Assembly: GCF_014701095.1 (NCBI RefSeq)
Contig: NZ_AP023439.1
Location: 2,530,001-2,594,000 of the forward strand
Direction of reading: 5' to 3'
Length of the DNA: 64,000 bases
DNA from: Streptomyces tuirus
Lineage (GTDB): Bacteria > Actinomycetota > Actinomycetes > Streptomycetales > Streptomycetaceae
The position numbers and the translations under genes are program-made. This document shows positions 43,010 through 50,663 of the stretch, one piece after another (the stretch's first letter is position 1; the number at the start of each line of letters is the position of its first letter). Below the pieces are notes generated by a model. It was given only the letters and a program-made list of their open reading frames with translations, was not told the origin of the DNA and made no database searches.

Positions 43010-43754
43010 CTCCCCGGACACCGGCACCCGCACCAGACCCGGTCCGGCCCTGTTCGTGACGATGTACCACTCCGTCGGCGACCCCACGGACGACCCCTAC
43101 CGCATCACGGTCACGCCCGAGCGGCTGGACGAGCAGCTCGGCTGGTTCCGGCGGCGCGGGCTGCGGGGCGTGTCCATGGCCCAGCTGCTCGCCGCCCGGG
43201 CCCGGGGCGAGGGCCGTGACCTGGTCGGGCTGACCTTCGACGACGGCTACGCCGACTTCGTCTCCGAGGCCCTGCCCGTCCTGCGCCGGCACGACTGCGG
43301 CGCGACCCTGTTCGTGCTGCCGGGCCGGCTCGGCGGCGAGAACGCCTGGGACCCGCTGGGCCCGCGCAAGCGCCTCCTGACCGCCGACGGCGTCCGGCAG
43401 GCCGCGGCCGAGGGCATCGAGATCGGCTCGCACGGCCTCACACACGTCGACCTGACCAAGGCGGACGACATCACCCTGAAGTCGGAGACCGAGGGCAGCA
43501 GGACCGTGCTCGCGGAGCTGACGGGCGCCGCACCGGCCGGCTTCTGCTACCCGTACGGCACGCTCGACCAGCGGGCCGTCGACGCCGTACGGCAGGCCGG
43601 TTACGGGTACGCCTGCGCCATCGACCCCGGTCCGCTCGGCGGCCCGCACGCCCTGCCCCGGGTGCACATCGGCCAGAACGACACCGCCGTACGGCTGTTC
43701 CTGAAGTACCGGCTGCACCGGCTGCGCCGCCGACCCGTCGTGGAGCCGCGGTGA
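42993..43754 (+). CDS. Polysaccharide deacetylase family protein
   Basis: The 253-aa protein has the NodB motifs: VTMYHSVGD at the start, LTFDDGYADFVSEALPVLRR (motif 1, Asp-Asp), GSHGLTHVDL (motif 2, HxxxH-type), and FCYPYGTLDQRAV. It has no signal peptide, so it may act on lipid-linked sugars inside, or be exported otherwise. It starts inside the flippase gene (17-bp overlap) and its stop overlaps the next GTG. Confidence 0.88.
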   Translation: MAAPVDSPDTGTRTRPGPALFVTMYHSVGDPTDDPYRITVTPERLDEQLGWFRRRGLRGVSMAQLLAARARGEGRDLVGLTFDDGYADFVSEALPVLRRHDCGATLFVLPGRLGGENAWDPLGPRKRLLTADGVRQAAAEGIEIGSHGLTHVDLTKADDITLKSETEGSRTVLAELTGAAPAGFCYPYGTLDQRAVDAVRQAGYGYACAIDPGPLGGPHALPRVHIGQNDTAVRLFLKYRLHRLRRRPVVEPR

Positions 43755-44902
43755 AGGCGCTGCACATCATCACCGGCCTGGGCGTGGGCGGCGCCGAGCA
43801 GCAACTGCGGCTGCTGCTGCGGCATCTGCCCCTCGACTGCGACGTGGTGACCCTGACCAACCCGGGCACCGTGGCCGCCGGGCTGGCCGCCGACGGGGTG
43901 CGGGTCCTGGACCTCGGCATGGCGGGCAACCGGGACCTGGGCGCGCTGCCCCGCCTGGTGCGGGTCATCCGCTCGGGCGGCTACCAGCTCGTCCACACCC
44001 ATCTGTACCGGGCCTGCCTCTACGGCCGGATCGCCGCGCGCCTCGCGGGGGTCCGGGCGGTCGTGGCCACCGAGCACTCCCTCGGCGACTCGCAGATGGA
44101 GGGCCGCCCGCTCAACGCCGGGGTGCGTGCCCTGTACCTGGCGGGCGAGCGGCTGGGCCGTACGACGGTCGCGGTCTCCCCCACGGTCGCCGAGCGGCTG
44201 AAGCGCTGGGGCGTGCCCGGGCCGCGGATCGAGGTCGTGCCGAACGGCATCGACGTGGCCCGCTTCCGTTTCGACGCGGCCCGCCGCCATGACACCCGCC
44301 GCCGGCTCGGCCTGCCGGACGACGCCTATGTCATCGGCGCCGTGGGCCGCCTCGCCCCGGGCAAGCGCTTCGGCGCGCTGATCCGCGCGCTCGCGCAACT
44401 CCCCGACGACCACTGGCTGCTGCTGGTCGGCGGCGGACCGGAGGAGGACGTGCTGCGCCGCACCGCCCGCGCGGCCGGGGTGGCCCACCGGGTGCTGTTC
44501 ACGGGTGAACGCCCCTGCGTCCCGGACGGCACGCCCGGCCCCGACCTTCCGTCGCTGACCTGCGCGATGGACGTCCTCGCCTCCCCATCTCCCGAGGAGG
44601 CCTTCGGCCTGGCGATCGTGGAGGCCCTGGCCTCCGGCCTGCCGGTGCTGTACGCCTCCTGCCCGGCCCTGGAGGACCTGCCGCCGTCCGCCGCCCCCGC
44701 CGCCCGGCGCGTCATGGGCGGTCCCGACACCTACGCCCGTGCCGTGACGGAGGTACGCCGCCAGGGCCCCGCGCCGCGCACGGCACCCGAGGCCGCCCGC
44801 CACTACTGCATCACCCGCAGCGCCGCCCGGCTCATGGACGTGTACGCCGCCGCGGTCTCCCGTCCCCCGTCCCCCTCCCTCCAGGAAGCCCGCACCTCAT
44901 GA
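43751..44902 (+). CDS. GT4-family glycosyltransferase
   Basis: The 383-aa protein has MKALHIITGLGVGGAEQQLR at the start, VEVVPNGIDVARFRFD-type linker, AVGRLAPGKRFGALIRALAQ and ASPSPEEAFGLAIVEALASG (E-x7-E). This is the GT-B fold of exopolysaccharide glycosyltransferases that use nucleotide sugars. It starts at GTG 43751, overlapping the deacetylase stop, and ends overlapping the Wzz-like gene (ATGA). Confidence 0.88.
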   Translation: MKALHIITGLGVGGAEQQLRLLLRHLPLDCDVVTLTNPGTVAAGLAADGVRVLDLGMAGNRDLGALPRLVRVIRSGGYQLVHTHLYRACLYGRIAARLAGVRAVVATEHSLGDSQMEGRPLNAGVRALYLAGERLGRTTVAVSPTVAERLKRWGVPGPRIEVVPNGIDVARFRFDAARRHDTRRRLGLPDDAYVIGAVGRLAPGKRFGALIRALAQLPDDHWLLLVGGGPEEDVLRRTARAAGVAHRVLFTGERPCVPDGTPGPDLPSLTCAMDVLASPSPEEAFGLAIVEALASGLPVLYASCPALEDLPPSAAPAARRVMGGPDTYARAVTEVRRQGPAPRTAPEAARHYCITRSAARLMDVYAAAVSRPPSPSLQEARTS

Positions 44903-45549
44903 CCGACACCCCCGCAAGGCAGCACCGCCAGGTCACCGCCCTTTCCAAGGCCCTGCCCCCCTGGTCCCTGCTCGCGGCCGGGGCCGTGGCAGGCGGTCTG
45001 CTGGGCGGCACGTACGGCCTGGTCAGGACTCCGGCGTACACGGCGACCAGCTATGTCGTCGCCGTGCCGACGGAGAAGTCCGACACGGCCACCGCCCTCG
45101 GTTTCGCCCAGGCGTACGGCCGGGTCGCCCCCCAGCTCGCGGTGCTCGGGGACGCGCAGGTGTGGGCGGGCGTGCCGGTGAAGACGCTGCGGGAGAGCGT
45201 GCGGACGGCGACCTCGCCGGACGCGCCGATGGTGTCGGTCACGGCCACCTCCTCCCGCCCGGACGAGGCCGCCGACATGGCCAACGCCGTGGCGCGGGCG
45301 CTGACCCGGCACGCGGGCGACACCGAGCAGTCCACCCACGTCGAGCTCCAGCAGTTCGCCCGGGCGGTGCCGCCCACCGAGCCGTCCTCCGCGTCGGCGG
45401 CGGTGACGGGGCTGGTCGGCGCGAGCGCGGGCGGTCTGCTGGGTGGGCTGGCGTTGCTGGTCCGGCCGCGGCGAGCAGCCGACCGCACCGGGCGGCCGGC
45501 CGCCGTGCCCGGCCCGGCCGTCGCCGCCGACACCCGCGGCCAGCTGTGA
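44899..45549 (+). CDS. Wzz-like chain-length/tyrosine-kinase-adaptor type protein
   Basis: The 216-aa protein has a membrane segment near residues 22-42 (WSLLAAGAVAGGLLGGTYGL), an outer loop typical of Wzz/CapA proteins (YTATSYVVAVPTEKSDTATA; MVSVTATSSRPDEAADMANA), and a second membrane segment near residues 168-190 (AVTGLVGASAGGLLGGLALL). It should set chain length or help export of the polymer. No kinase partner is seen. Confidence 0.8.
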   Translation: MTDTPARQHRQVTALSKALPPWSLLAAGAVAGGLLGGTYGLVRTPAYTATSYVVAVPTEKSDTATALGFAQAYGRVAPQLAVLGDAQVWAGVPVKTLRESVRTATSPDAPMVSVTATSSRPDEAADMANAVARALTRHAGDTEQSTHVELQQFARAVPPTEPSSASAAVTGLVGASAGGLLGGLALLVRPRRAADRTGRPAAVPGPAVAADTRGQL

Positions 45550-46646
45550 CCTACACGGCGGAACTGGTCACCGACGAGCGGGCCTTCGCGGGCCTGGCCG
45601 CCGAGTGGGACCGGCTGTACCGGCGGTGCGCGTCCGCCACCCCGTTCCAGAGCCACACCTGGCTGCACTCGTGGTGGCAGTCGTACGGCGGACGCGGCCG
45701 GCTGCGGCTGGTGCTGGTCCGGCACGGCGGCGACCTCGTCGCGGCGGCCCCGCTGATGCGCGTACGGCGTCCGCTCCCGGCCCTGGTGCCGCTCGGCGGG
45801 GCGATCTCCGACTACGGGGACGTCCTGCTGGACGACGAGCACGGCGAGGGAGCCCTGGCCGCGCTCACCGGCGCGCTCGCCGCCGCGGCCCGGGCGGCGC
45901 TGATCGACCTGCGCGAGGTACGGCCGGGCGGCGCGGCCGAGCAGGTCTACGAGCGGTGGTCCGGGCCCCGCAGCCGGGTGAGCGACTCGGTGTGCCTGGA
46001 GTTGCCCGCCGGTCCGATGGGCGAGCTGCTCGCCCGGCTGCCGGCGAAGACCCAGCAGCGGCAGCGCGCCAAGCTGCGCAAGCTGGACGCGCTCGGCATC
46101 CAGCGGCATGTCGTCTCCCCCGGGGAGGTGGAGACGGCGCTGCTGCGGCTGCTGGAGCTGCACCGGTTGCAGTGGCAGGACCGGAAGGTGACGTCGGAGC
46201 ACCTGCGGGCACGGTTCCGTGAGCATCTGGTGCGGTCGGTCGGGCCGATGGTGCGCGCCGGGAACGCGGTGGTCACGGAGTTCCGGCTCGACGACGAGGT
46301 CGTGGCGGTGGACGTGACCCTGCTCTCGCCCCTGCTCGCGGGCGGCTATCTCTACGGCGCGCATCCGGTGCTGCGCGAGCGCAAGGCGGACGTGGCGGCG
46401 ATGCTGCTCGACTCGACCGCGACCCACATCAAGGACGGCACGCCCGCCACGCTGAGTCTGCTGCGCGGCAACGAGCCCTACAAGCACCACTGGCGTCCGC
46501 GGATGGTGGTGAACCAGCGGCTGCTGCTGGCCCGGCGGCGCACGGCGCCCCTGCTGAGGGCGGCGCTGTGCGACGTGGCCGTCCGGCGGCGGGGCAAGGA
46601 GCTGCTGCGGCGCCTGCGGAGCCGCGGTCGCGGCGGCGGCCCCTGA
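45546..46646 (+). CDS. GNAT (BioF2/CelD-like) acyltransferase family protein
   Basis: The 366-aa protein has ELVTDERAFAGLAAEWDRLY and SHTWLHSWWQSYGGRGRLRL at the start and, in the second half, the acyltransferase core (QQRQRAKLRKLDALGIQRHV; VVTEFRLDDEVVAVDVTLLS; LLRGNEPYKHHWRP). The family adds acyl or aminoacyl groups to sugars or peptides in exopolysaccharide clusters. GTG at 45546 overlaps the previous stop. It is the last gene of the operon. Confidence 0.85.
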   Translation: MTYTAELVTDERAFAGLAAEWDRLYRRCASATPFQSHTWLHSWWQSYGGRGRLRLVLVRHGGDLVAAAPLMRVRRPLPALVPLGGAISDYGDVLLDDEHGEGALAALTGALAAAARAALIDLREVRPGGAAEQVYERWSGPRSRVSDSVCLELPAGPMGELLARLPAKTQQRQRAKLRKLDALGIQRHVVSPGEVETALLRLLELHRLQWQDRKVTSEHLRARFREHLVRSVGPMVRAGNAVVTEFRLDDEVVAVDVTLLSPLLAGGYLYGAHPVLRERKADVAAMLLDSTATHIKDGTPATLSLLRGNEPYKHHWRPRMVVNQRLLLARRRTAPLLRAALCDVAVRRRGKELLRRLRSRGRGGGP

Positions 46647-46684
46647 CCGGGTCCGCCGCCGACGGCCGCGCGCTGCCGTCCCCG

Positions 46685-48013
46685 CTACCTGGTACGCGAC
46701 CACCAGTCGAGGCGCAGGCACAGCTTGCCGCCGATCCAGTACTCGACCCAGTCGCCGAGGCTCAGCGGCGAGCAGTTCGCCGGACGCCCCGGGGTGGGCG
46801 TGGCCGGCTGCGGTGTCGGGGTGGGCGCCGGGGGCTGGGCCGGGGTGGTGGGAGCGGGCGTGGTGGGGGCCGGGTCCGGCCGGTTGTCACGGCCGAAGAG
46901 GAAGGAGCGGTAGACCTGGGAGGCCCGGGGGTTGTCGTCGCACTGCCACACGCCGTGCGGGCAGTAGTCCGTCAGCGTCTGGTACAGCGGTTTGTGCTCG
47001 TCCATCCAGGCGAGCATGCGCTTCATGTACTCGGAGTTGTCGCCGTTGCGGAACAGGCCCCACTCCGGGAAGGAGATGGCCTTGCCGTGGGCCTTGGCGA
47101 AGTCCACGTGGTGCTGGAGGCCGTAGGGCTCCTTCACCTGTTCGTCGAACGACATCCCGCGCGGCTGGTCGTAGGCGTCCATGCCGATGATGTCGACGGT
47201 GTCGTCACCGGGATAGCACTGCGTCCAGGGCACGGCGTCCCGGCCGCGGCTCGGGGTGAAGTCGAACCGGAACTTCTGGCCCGGCACCGAGCGCATGGTG
47301 GTGACGATCCGGTTCCAGTACCGCTTCCAGGACTCCGGGTCCGGCCCGCAGCGGTGGGTGTAGGTGATGCCGTTCATCTCCCAGCCGAGTACGAGGACCG
47401 TGTCCGGCACCCCCAGCTCGACCAGCCGCTCGGCGAGGGTGCGGAAGTGGTGGTCGAAGCTGCCCTCCGCGGCCTGGCGCAGCAGCCGGCGCACCTCCCC
47501 GTCGGAGAGGCCCTCCTCGTTGCGCTCCATCATCGGCACGTTGAGGACGAGCAGCCGGTCGGCCCGCTCGCGCCGCCAGTTCGCCCACACGTCGAGGAAG
47601 CCGGGCAGGCCCTCGATGTTGCTCCAGCGGTCGCCCGGCAGATAGGTGTGGCCGACGCGCAGTTCGGCACCGCCGAGCCAGGTGCTGAGCTGGGCCATCC
47701 GGGCCACGCCGCGGGGACCGTAGTCGAGGTAGGCGCCGAAGGCGGGGACCTCCGCGGCGGGAGTGGCTGAAGCCGAGGCCGAGGGCGCGGCGGATGCCGT
47801 GCCGGCCGCGGTGGGTGCCGCGGTGGGCGGTTCGGCCGGGACGGCGGGTGCCGCCGGTGTGGCCGTCGGTGCCGGTGCGGGCGGCTCGGCGTATCGCGCC
47901 GATCCCGCGCCCGCGGCGACCATGTGACCCGATGTCAGCACAGCCGTCGCGGCGACCGCCGCCGCGACGAATGCCAGCCGCCGGGACCGTGCGCGTCGCT
48001 GCTGTGTGGCCAT
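46685..48013 (-). CDS. Secreted GH26-family glycosidase
   Basis: The 442-aa protein has a signal peptide, a Pro/Ala/Thr-rich linker (residues about 40-90) and a TIM-barrel domain with VLVLGWEMNGITYTHRCGPD (acid/base Glu) and ISFPEWGLFRNGDNSEYMK (nucleophile Glu), the GH26 pattern of mannanase-like enzymes. A second linker and a short Cys-containing tail follow (ANCSPLSLGDWVEYWIGGKL). It converges on the exopolysaccharide operon and may trim or release that polymer; substrate unproven. Confidence 0.85.
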   Translation of the reverse strand: MATQQRRARSRRLAFVAAAVAATAVLTSGHMVAAGAGSARYAEPPAPAPTATPAAPAVPAEPPTAAPTAAGTASAAPSASASATPAAEVPAFGAYLDYGPRGVARMAQLSTWLGGAELRVGHTYLPGDRWSNIEGLPGFLDVWANWRRERADRLLVLNVPMMERNEEGLSDGEVRRLLRQAAEGSFDHHFRTLAERLVELGVPDTVLVLGWEMNGITYTHRCGPDPESWKRYWNRIVTTMRSVPGQKFRFDFTPSRGRDAVPWTQCYPGDDTVDIIGMDAYDQPRGMSFDEQVKEPYGLQHHVDFAKAHGKAISFPEWGLFRNGDNSEYMKRMLAWMDEHKPLYQTLTDYCPHGVWQCDDNPRASQVYRSFLFGRDNRPDPAPTTPAPTTPAQPPAPTPTPQPATPTPGRPANCSPLSLGDWVEYWIGGKLCLRLDWWSRTR

Positions 48014-48186
48014 GGCAGCCCCTCTCGCTGTTCTCCGCTTACTGACACCCAGTCATATGAATCGCCCGGGTGCCACCTTCGCTGGAGCTTTCGAGTGGCT
48101 CGCTCGGCCGCACCGGTGACCCGGTGTCACTCGGCTGGCCCGACAGAAATACGCGCTATTTACTGAGAAATGTCTAATTTGTTCCT

Positions 48187-48396
48187 ATGACTCACATGAA
48201 GCGCACCGCCACGGTGCTTTCCAGCCTGGCCCTGAGTGTCGCCGTCCTCGGCGGCACCGCGACGGCCGCCGACACCGACCTCCTCCCCGAGGCCGCCGAC
48301 CAGTCGACCTCCCGGGAGTGCGACGAGCACGACAGCCTGGGGCTGACCCTGCTGGGCATCCCGCTGCTCGGCTTCTTCTTCCCGGACCAGTGCTGA
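48187..48396 (+). CDS. 69-aa secreted peptide with two cysteines
   Basis: A signal peptide (MTHMKRTATVLSSLALSVAV) is followed by a short mature part that starts at ADTDLLPEAADQ and ends ECDEHDSLGLTLLGIPLLGF, then FFPDQC. The hydrophobic end between two Cys recalls the assembly domain of chaplins without being one. The start has no clear Shine-Dalgarno; ATG 48196 is an alternative. Confidence 0.65.
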   Translation: MTHMKRTATVLSSLALSVAVLGGTATAADTDLLPEAADQSTSRECDEHDSLGLTLLGIPLLGFFFPDQC

Positions 48397-48411
48397 CCCC
48401 ACAGGCCTCAC

Positions 48412-48439
48412 GGGTGCCGGGCGCTTGCGTCCGGCACCC
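48412..48439. terminator. Bidirectional terminator before chpA 3' end
   Basis: GGGTGCCGG and CCGGCACCC enclose a ten-base loop between two convergent genes. Confidence 0.75.
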
Positions 48440-48445
48440 TCTGTG

Positions 48446-49036
48446 TCAGCGATGGGCAGCGGCCCGGCCCCGCCGGTAGAGCACGACACCGCTCACGATC
48501 AGCGCGGCACTCGTGCCCGCGGCGCCGAGCAGCTCGCCGGCGCCGGTCTCGGGGAGACTGGGCGGCTGCTCCTGACCACCGGGGGGCGGCGGGGGTGTGT
48601 GCCGGTCGACCGGGGGCGTCGCCGGGGGCGTCGCCGGAGGCGTCGACTGGTGTCCGCCCGGCGGGGGTGTGTGCGGGGGTTTCGTCGGGGGCGTGTGCGG
48701 AGGCTTGGTCGGGGGCGTGTGCGGGGGCTTGGTCGGAGGCGTGTCGCCGTACCCGTAGCCGCCGTCGTCGTCCCCGTACCCGGCGTGGCTGTCGGCCCCG
48801 TCGGCGCAGGAGTTGCCGAAGGCCGGGTTGAGCGCGGCGATCACATCGACGGTGTTGCCACAGGCGTTCACCGGTACGTCGATCGGGGCCTGGACGGTGT
48901 TGCCGGACGCGGCGCCCGGCGAGCCCTTGGTGACTCCGTCGGCCGAGGTGTCGGCGAGAGCGGTGCCGCCGCACAGGGACAGGATGCCCGTCGCAGCCGC
49001 TGCCGCGACCATTCCCCTGCTCAGGGTCTGTCGCAA
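48446..49036 (-). CDS. chpA: Long chaplin with sortase signal (ChpA-like), one chaplin domain
   Basis: From TTG 49036 (AGGAAGAG upstream) the product is 196 aa, starting MRQTLSRGMVAAAAATG. It has a signal peptide, a single chaplin domain (KGSPGAASGNTVQAPIDVPV; ACGNTVDVIAALNPAFGNSC), a Gly/Tyr/Asp stretch, PPTKPPHT repeats, and a sorting signal LPETG with membrane segment and RRGR. Long chaplins anchor short ones to the wall; those of S. coelicolor have two chaplin domains. The longer ATG-initiated frame would put the signal peptide internally. Confidence 0.85.
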   Translation of the reverse strand: MRQTLSRGMVAAAAATGILSLCGGTALADTSADGVTKGSPGAASGNTVQAPIDVPVNACGNTVDVIAALNPAFGNSCADGADSHAGYGDDDGGYGYGDTPPTKPPHTPPTKPPHTPPTKPPHTPPPGGHQSTPPATPPATPPVDRHTPPPPPGGQEQPPSLPETGAGELLGAAGTSAALIVSGVVLYRRGRAAAHR

Positions 49037-49143
49037 TCTCGTGCTCTTCCTGCTCGTAGAAGTGGGAAAAGCCGGCCCCGGAACGAGCGGTGCTGTCCCG
49101 AGGCCGGCCAGGTCGCAGCCGGTGCTGCGCACGCGTTACCGCG

Positions 49144-49371
49144 TCAGCGGTTCAGGCACGCGTTGCCGAACGCCGGGTTCAGCAGCGCGATGATGTCGAC
49201 GGTGTTGCCGCACAGGTTGATCGGGATGTTGATGGGAACCTGGATCACATTGCCGGAGAGGACACCGGGGGAACCGACGGCGGCACCCTGGGCACCCGCG
49301 TCGGCGATGGCCGGGCTGGCCATGCCCAGAGCCATGATCGCGCCCGCGGCGACGGCAGCGCTCTTCTTCAT
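49144..49371 (-). CDS. chpD: Short chaplin (ChpD-like)
   Basis: A 75-aa protein with signal peptide (MKKSAAVAAGAIMALGMASP) and one chaplin domain (GSPGVLSGNVIQVPINIPIN; LCGNTVDIIALLNPAFGNAC). AAGGGAA lies before ATG 49371. It lies between chpA and rdlA, the place of chpD. It is a secreted amyloid-forming surfactant. Confidence 0.85.
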   Translation of the reverse strand: MKKSAAVAAGAIMALGMASPAIADAGAQGAAVGSPGVLSGNVIQVPINIPINLCGNTVDIIALLNPAFGNACLNR

Positions 49372-49507
49372 GAAGTTTCCCTTCTCTGCGGTCATGCCCA
49401 CCATGACCTGCAGCCTGCAAACGAGGAATTGACGGCTGAAGAAACTGAACTACGTGCGGGCTGGGGGAATTCACCCGACTGCCCCACGAAAAGTTGACAA
49501 AGCACGG

Positions 49508-49544
49508 CCGGGCGGCCCACCGAATTCCACGGCGGGCCGCCCGG
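49508..49544 (-). terminator. rdlA terminator
   Basis: CCGGGCGGCCC and GGGCCGCCCGG form a perfect 11-bp stem 3' of the rodlin gene. Confidence 0.8.
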
Positions 49545-49562
49545 ACTGCGTACTGGTACGGC

Positions 49563-49958
49563 TCAGTCGCCGTTCGCCGAAAGGACCGACAGGTCCTCCA
49601 GGATGTGGTTGAGCGCACCGTCCCGCTTGCTGTTCGTGGAGTTGTCCGCGCACTGCTGCTGGACGTGGTCCGACAGGACGGGGATGTCCTGGACCACCAC
49701 GCCGATGAGGGCGGCAACGCCGACGTCGAGGTCCTGAACGGCGAGACAGGGCTTGTTGAGCGTGCCGTCCACGAGCGAGAGCTGGGGGCTCATGTCGCCC
49801 TTGGTCGCCGAGTTGCCGAACGACGACGAGGCGCCGTTCCCGTTGGCGACAGACGGTCCGGAGTCGTCCCCGACGGCAAGAGCCTGGGGAGCAGCCGCCA
49901 CCGACATTCCGATGACAGAAGCGGCGGCTGCCGCGGCGACCATTGCCTTCTTGAGCAC
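49563..49958 (-). CDS. rdlA: Rodlin
   Basis: A 131-aa secreted protein: signal peptide ([20 protein letters not shown]), [20 protein letters not shown], then [20 protein letters not shown] and a second Cys in [16 protein letters not shown]. Rodlins align chaplin fibres into the rodlet layer of aerial hyphae and spores. GTG at 49958 with AAAGGAA. It is divergent from rdlB across 244 bp, the S. coelicolor layout. Confidence 0.93.
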   Translation of the reverse strand: MLKKAMVAAAAAASVIGMSVAAAPQALAVGDDSGPSVANGNGASSSFGNSATKGDMSPQLSLVDGTLNKPCLAVQDLDVGVAALIGVVVQDIPVLSDHVQQQCADNSTNSKRDGALNHILEDLSVLSANGD

Positions 49959-50202
49959 TTCGCGTTCCTTTCCTCGTAGCGACGCATGTCCTACGGCCTC
50001 ATCAACCGGGCTCCGGATGAATGGTTGCGGGTGTTCACCCGGTTGGCCCGCAGCGCCGGAAAGCCCTGATAATCACCGGGAACGAAGAACACACAAACTG
50101 TCCTGGCATGGGCTGACAGGGTGATGGGGAGAAACCATGCACCGCTCAGGCAGTTGACCAGAACGCTCCGGAGGACGGGGTTTCCTCAGAAAGGACTGGT
50201 CA

Positions 50203-50598
50203 GTGATCAAGAAGGTTATTGCCACCGCGGCGATCGCCGCTTCCGTCATGGGAGCCTCCGCCGCCGCGGCGCCGCAGGCGCTGGCTGTCGGCGACGACAG
50301 CGGCCCCACGGCCGTGAACGGCAACGGGGCGATGCAGAGCTTCGGCAACTCGTCGACGTACGGCAACATGAGCCCCCAGATGGCGCTCATCCAGGGCTCG
50401 TTCAACAAGCCCTGCATCGCCGTGAACGACCTGCCCATCGGCGTCGGCGCGCTCATCGGTATCCCGATCCAGGACATCCCGATCCTGTCGGACCACCAGC
50501 AGCAGCAGTGTGCCGAGAACTCCACCAACGCCAAGCGCGACGGTGCGCTGGCGCACCTGCTGGAGGACGTGTCGATCCTGTCGGCGAACGGCGACTGA
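50203..50598 (+). CDS. rdlB: Rodlin
   Basis: A 131-aa secreted protein, close paralogue of the divergent rodlin: signal peptide ([20 protein letters not shown]), [40 protein letters not shown], and [19 protein letters not shown] at 50203 with AGAAAGGACT upstream. It forms the rodlet layer with RdlA and chaplins. Confidence 0.93.
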   Translation: MIKKVIATAAIAASVMGASAAAAPQALAVGDDSGPTAVNGNGAMQSFGNSSTYGNMSPQMALIQGSFNKPCIAVNDLPIGVGALIGIPIQDIPILSDHQQQQCAENSTNAKRDGALAHLLEDVSILSANGD

Positions 50599-50618
50599 CG
50601 CACCGGCGCCGGCACAGC

Positions 50619-50654
50619 GGGCGGGTCGTCGAGCAGGTGCTCGGCGGCCCGCCC
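50619..50654. terminator. rdlB / acyl-CoA ligase convergent terminator
   Basis: GGGCGGG and CCCGCCC with an inner GAGCAGGTGCTC stem lie between convergent genes. Confidence 0.7.
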
Positions 50655-50663
50655 CCTTCGCGT

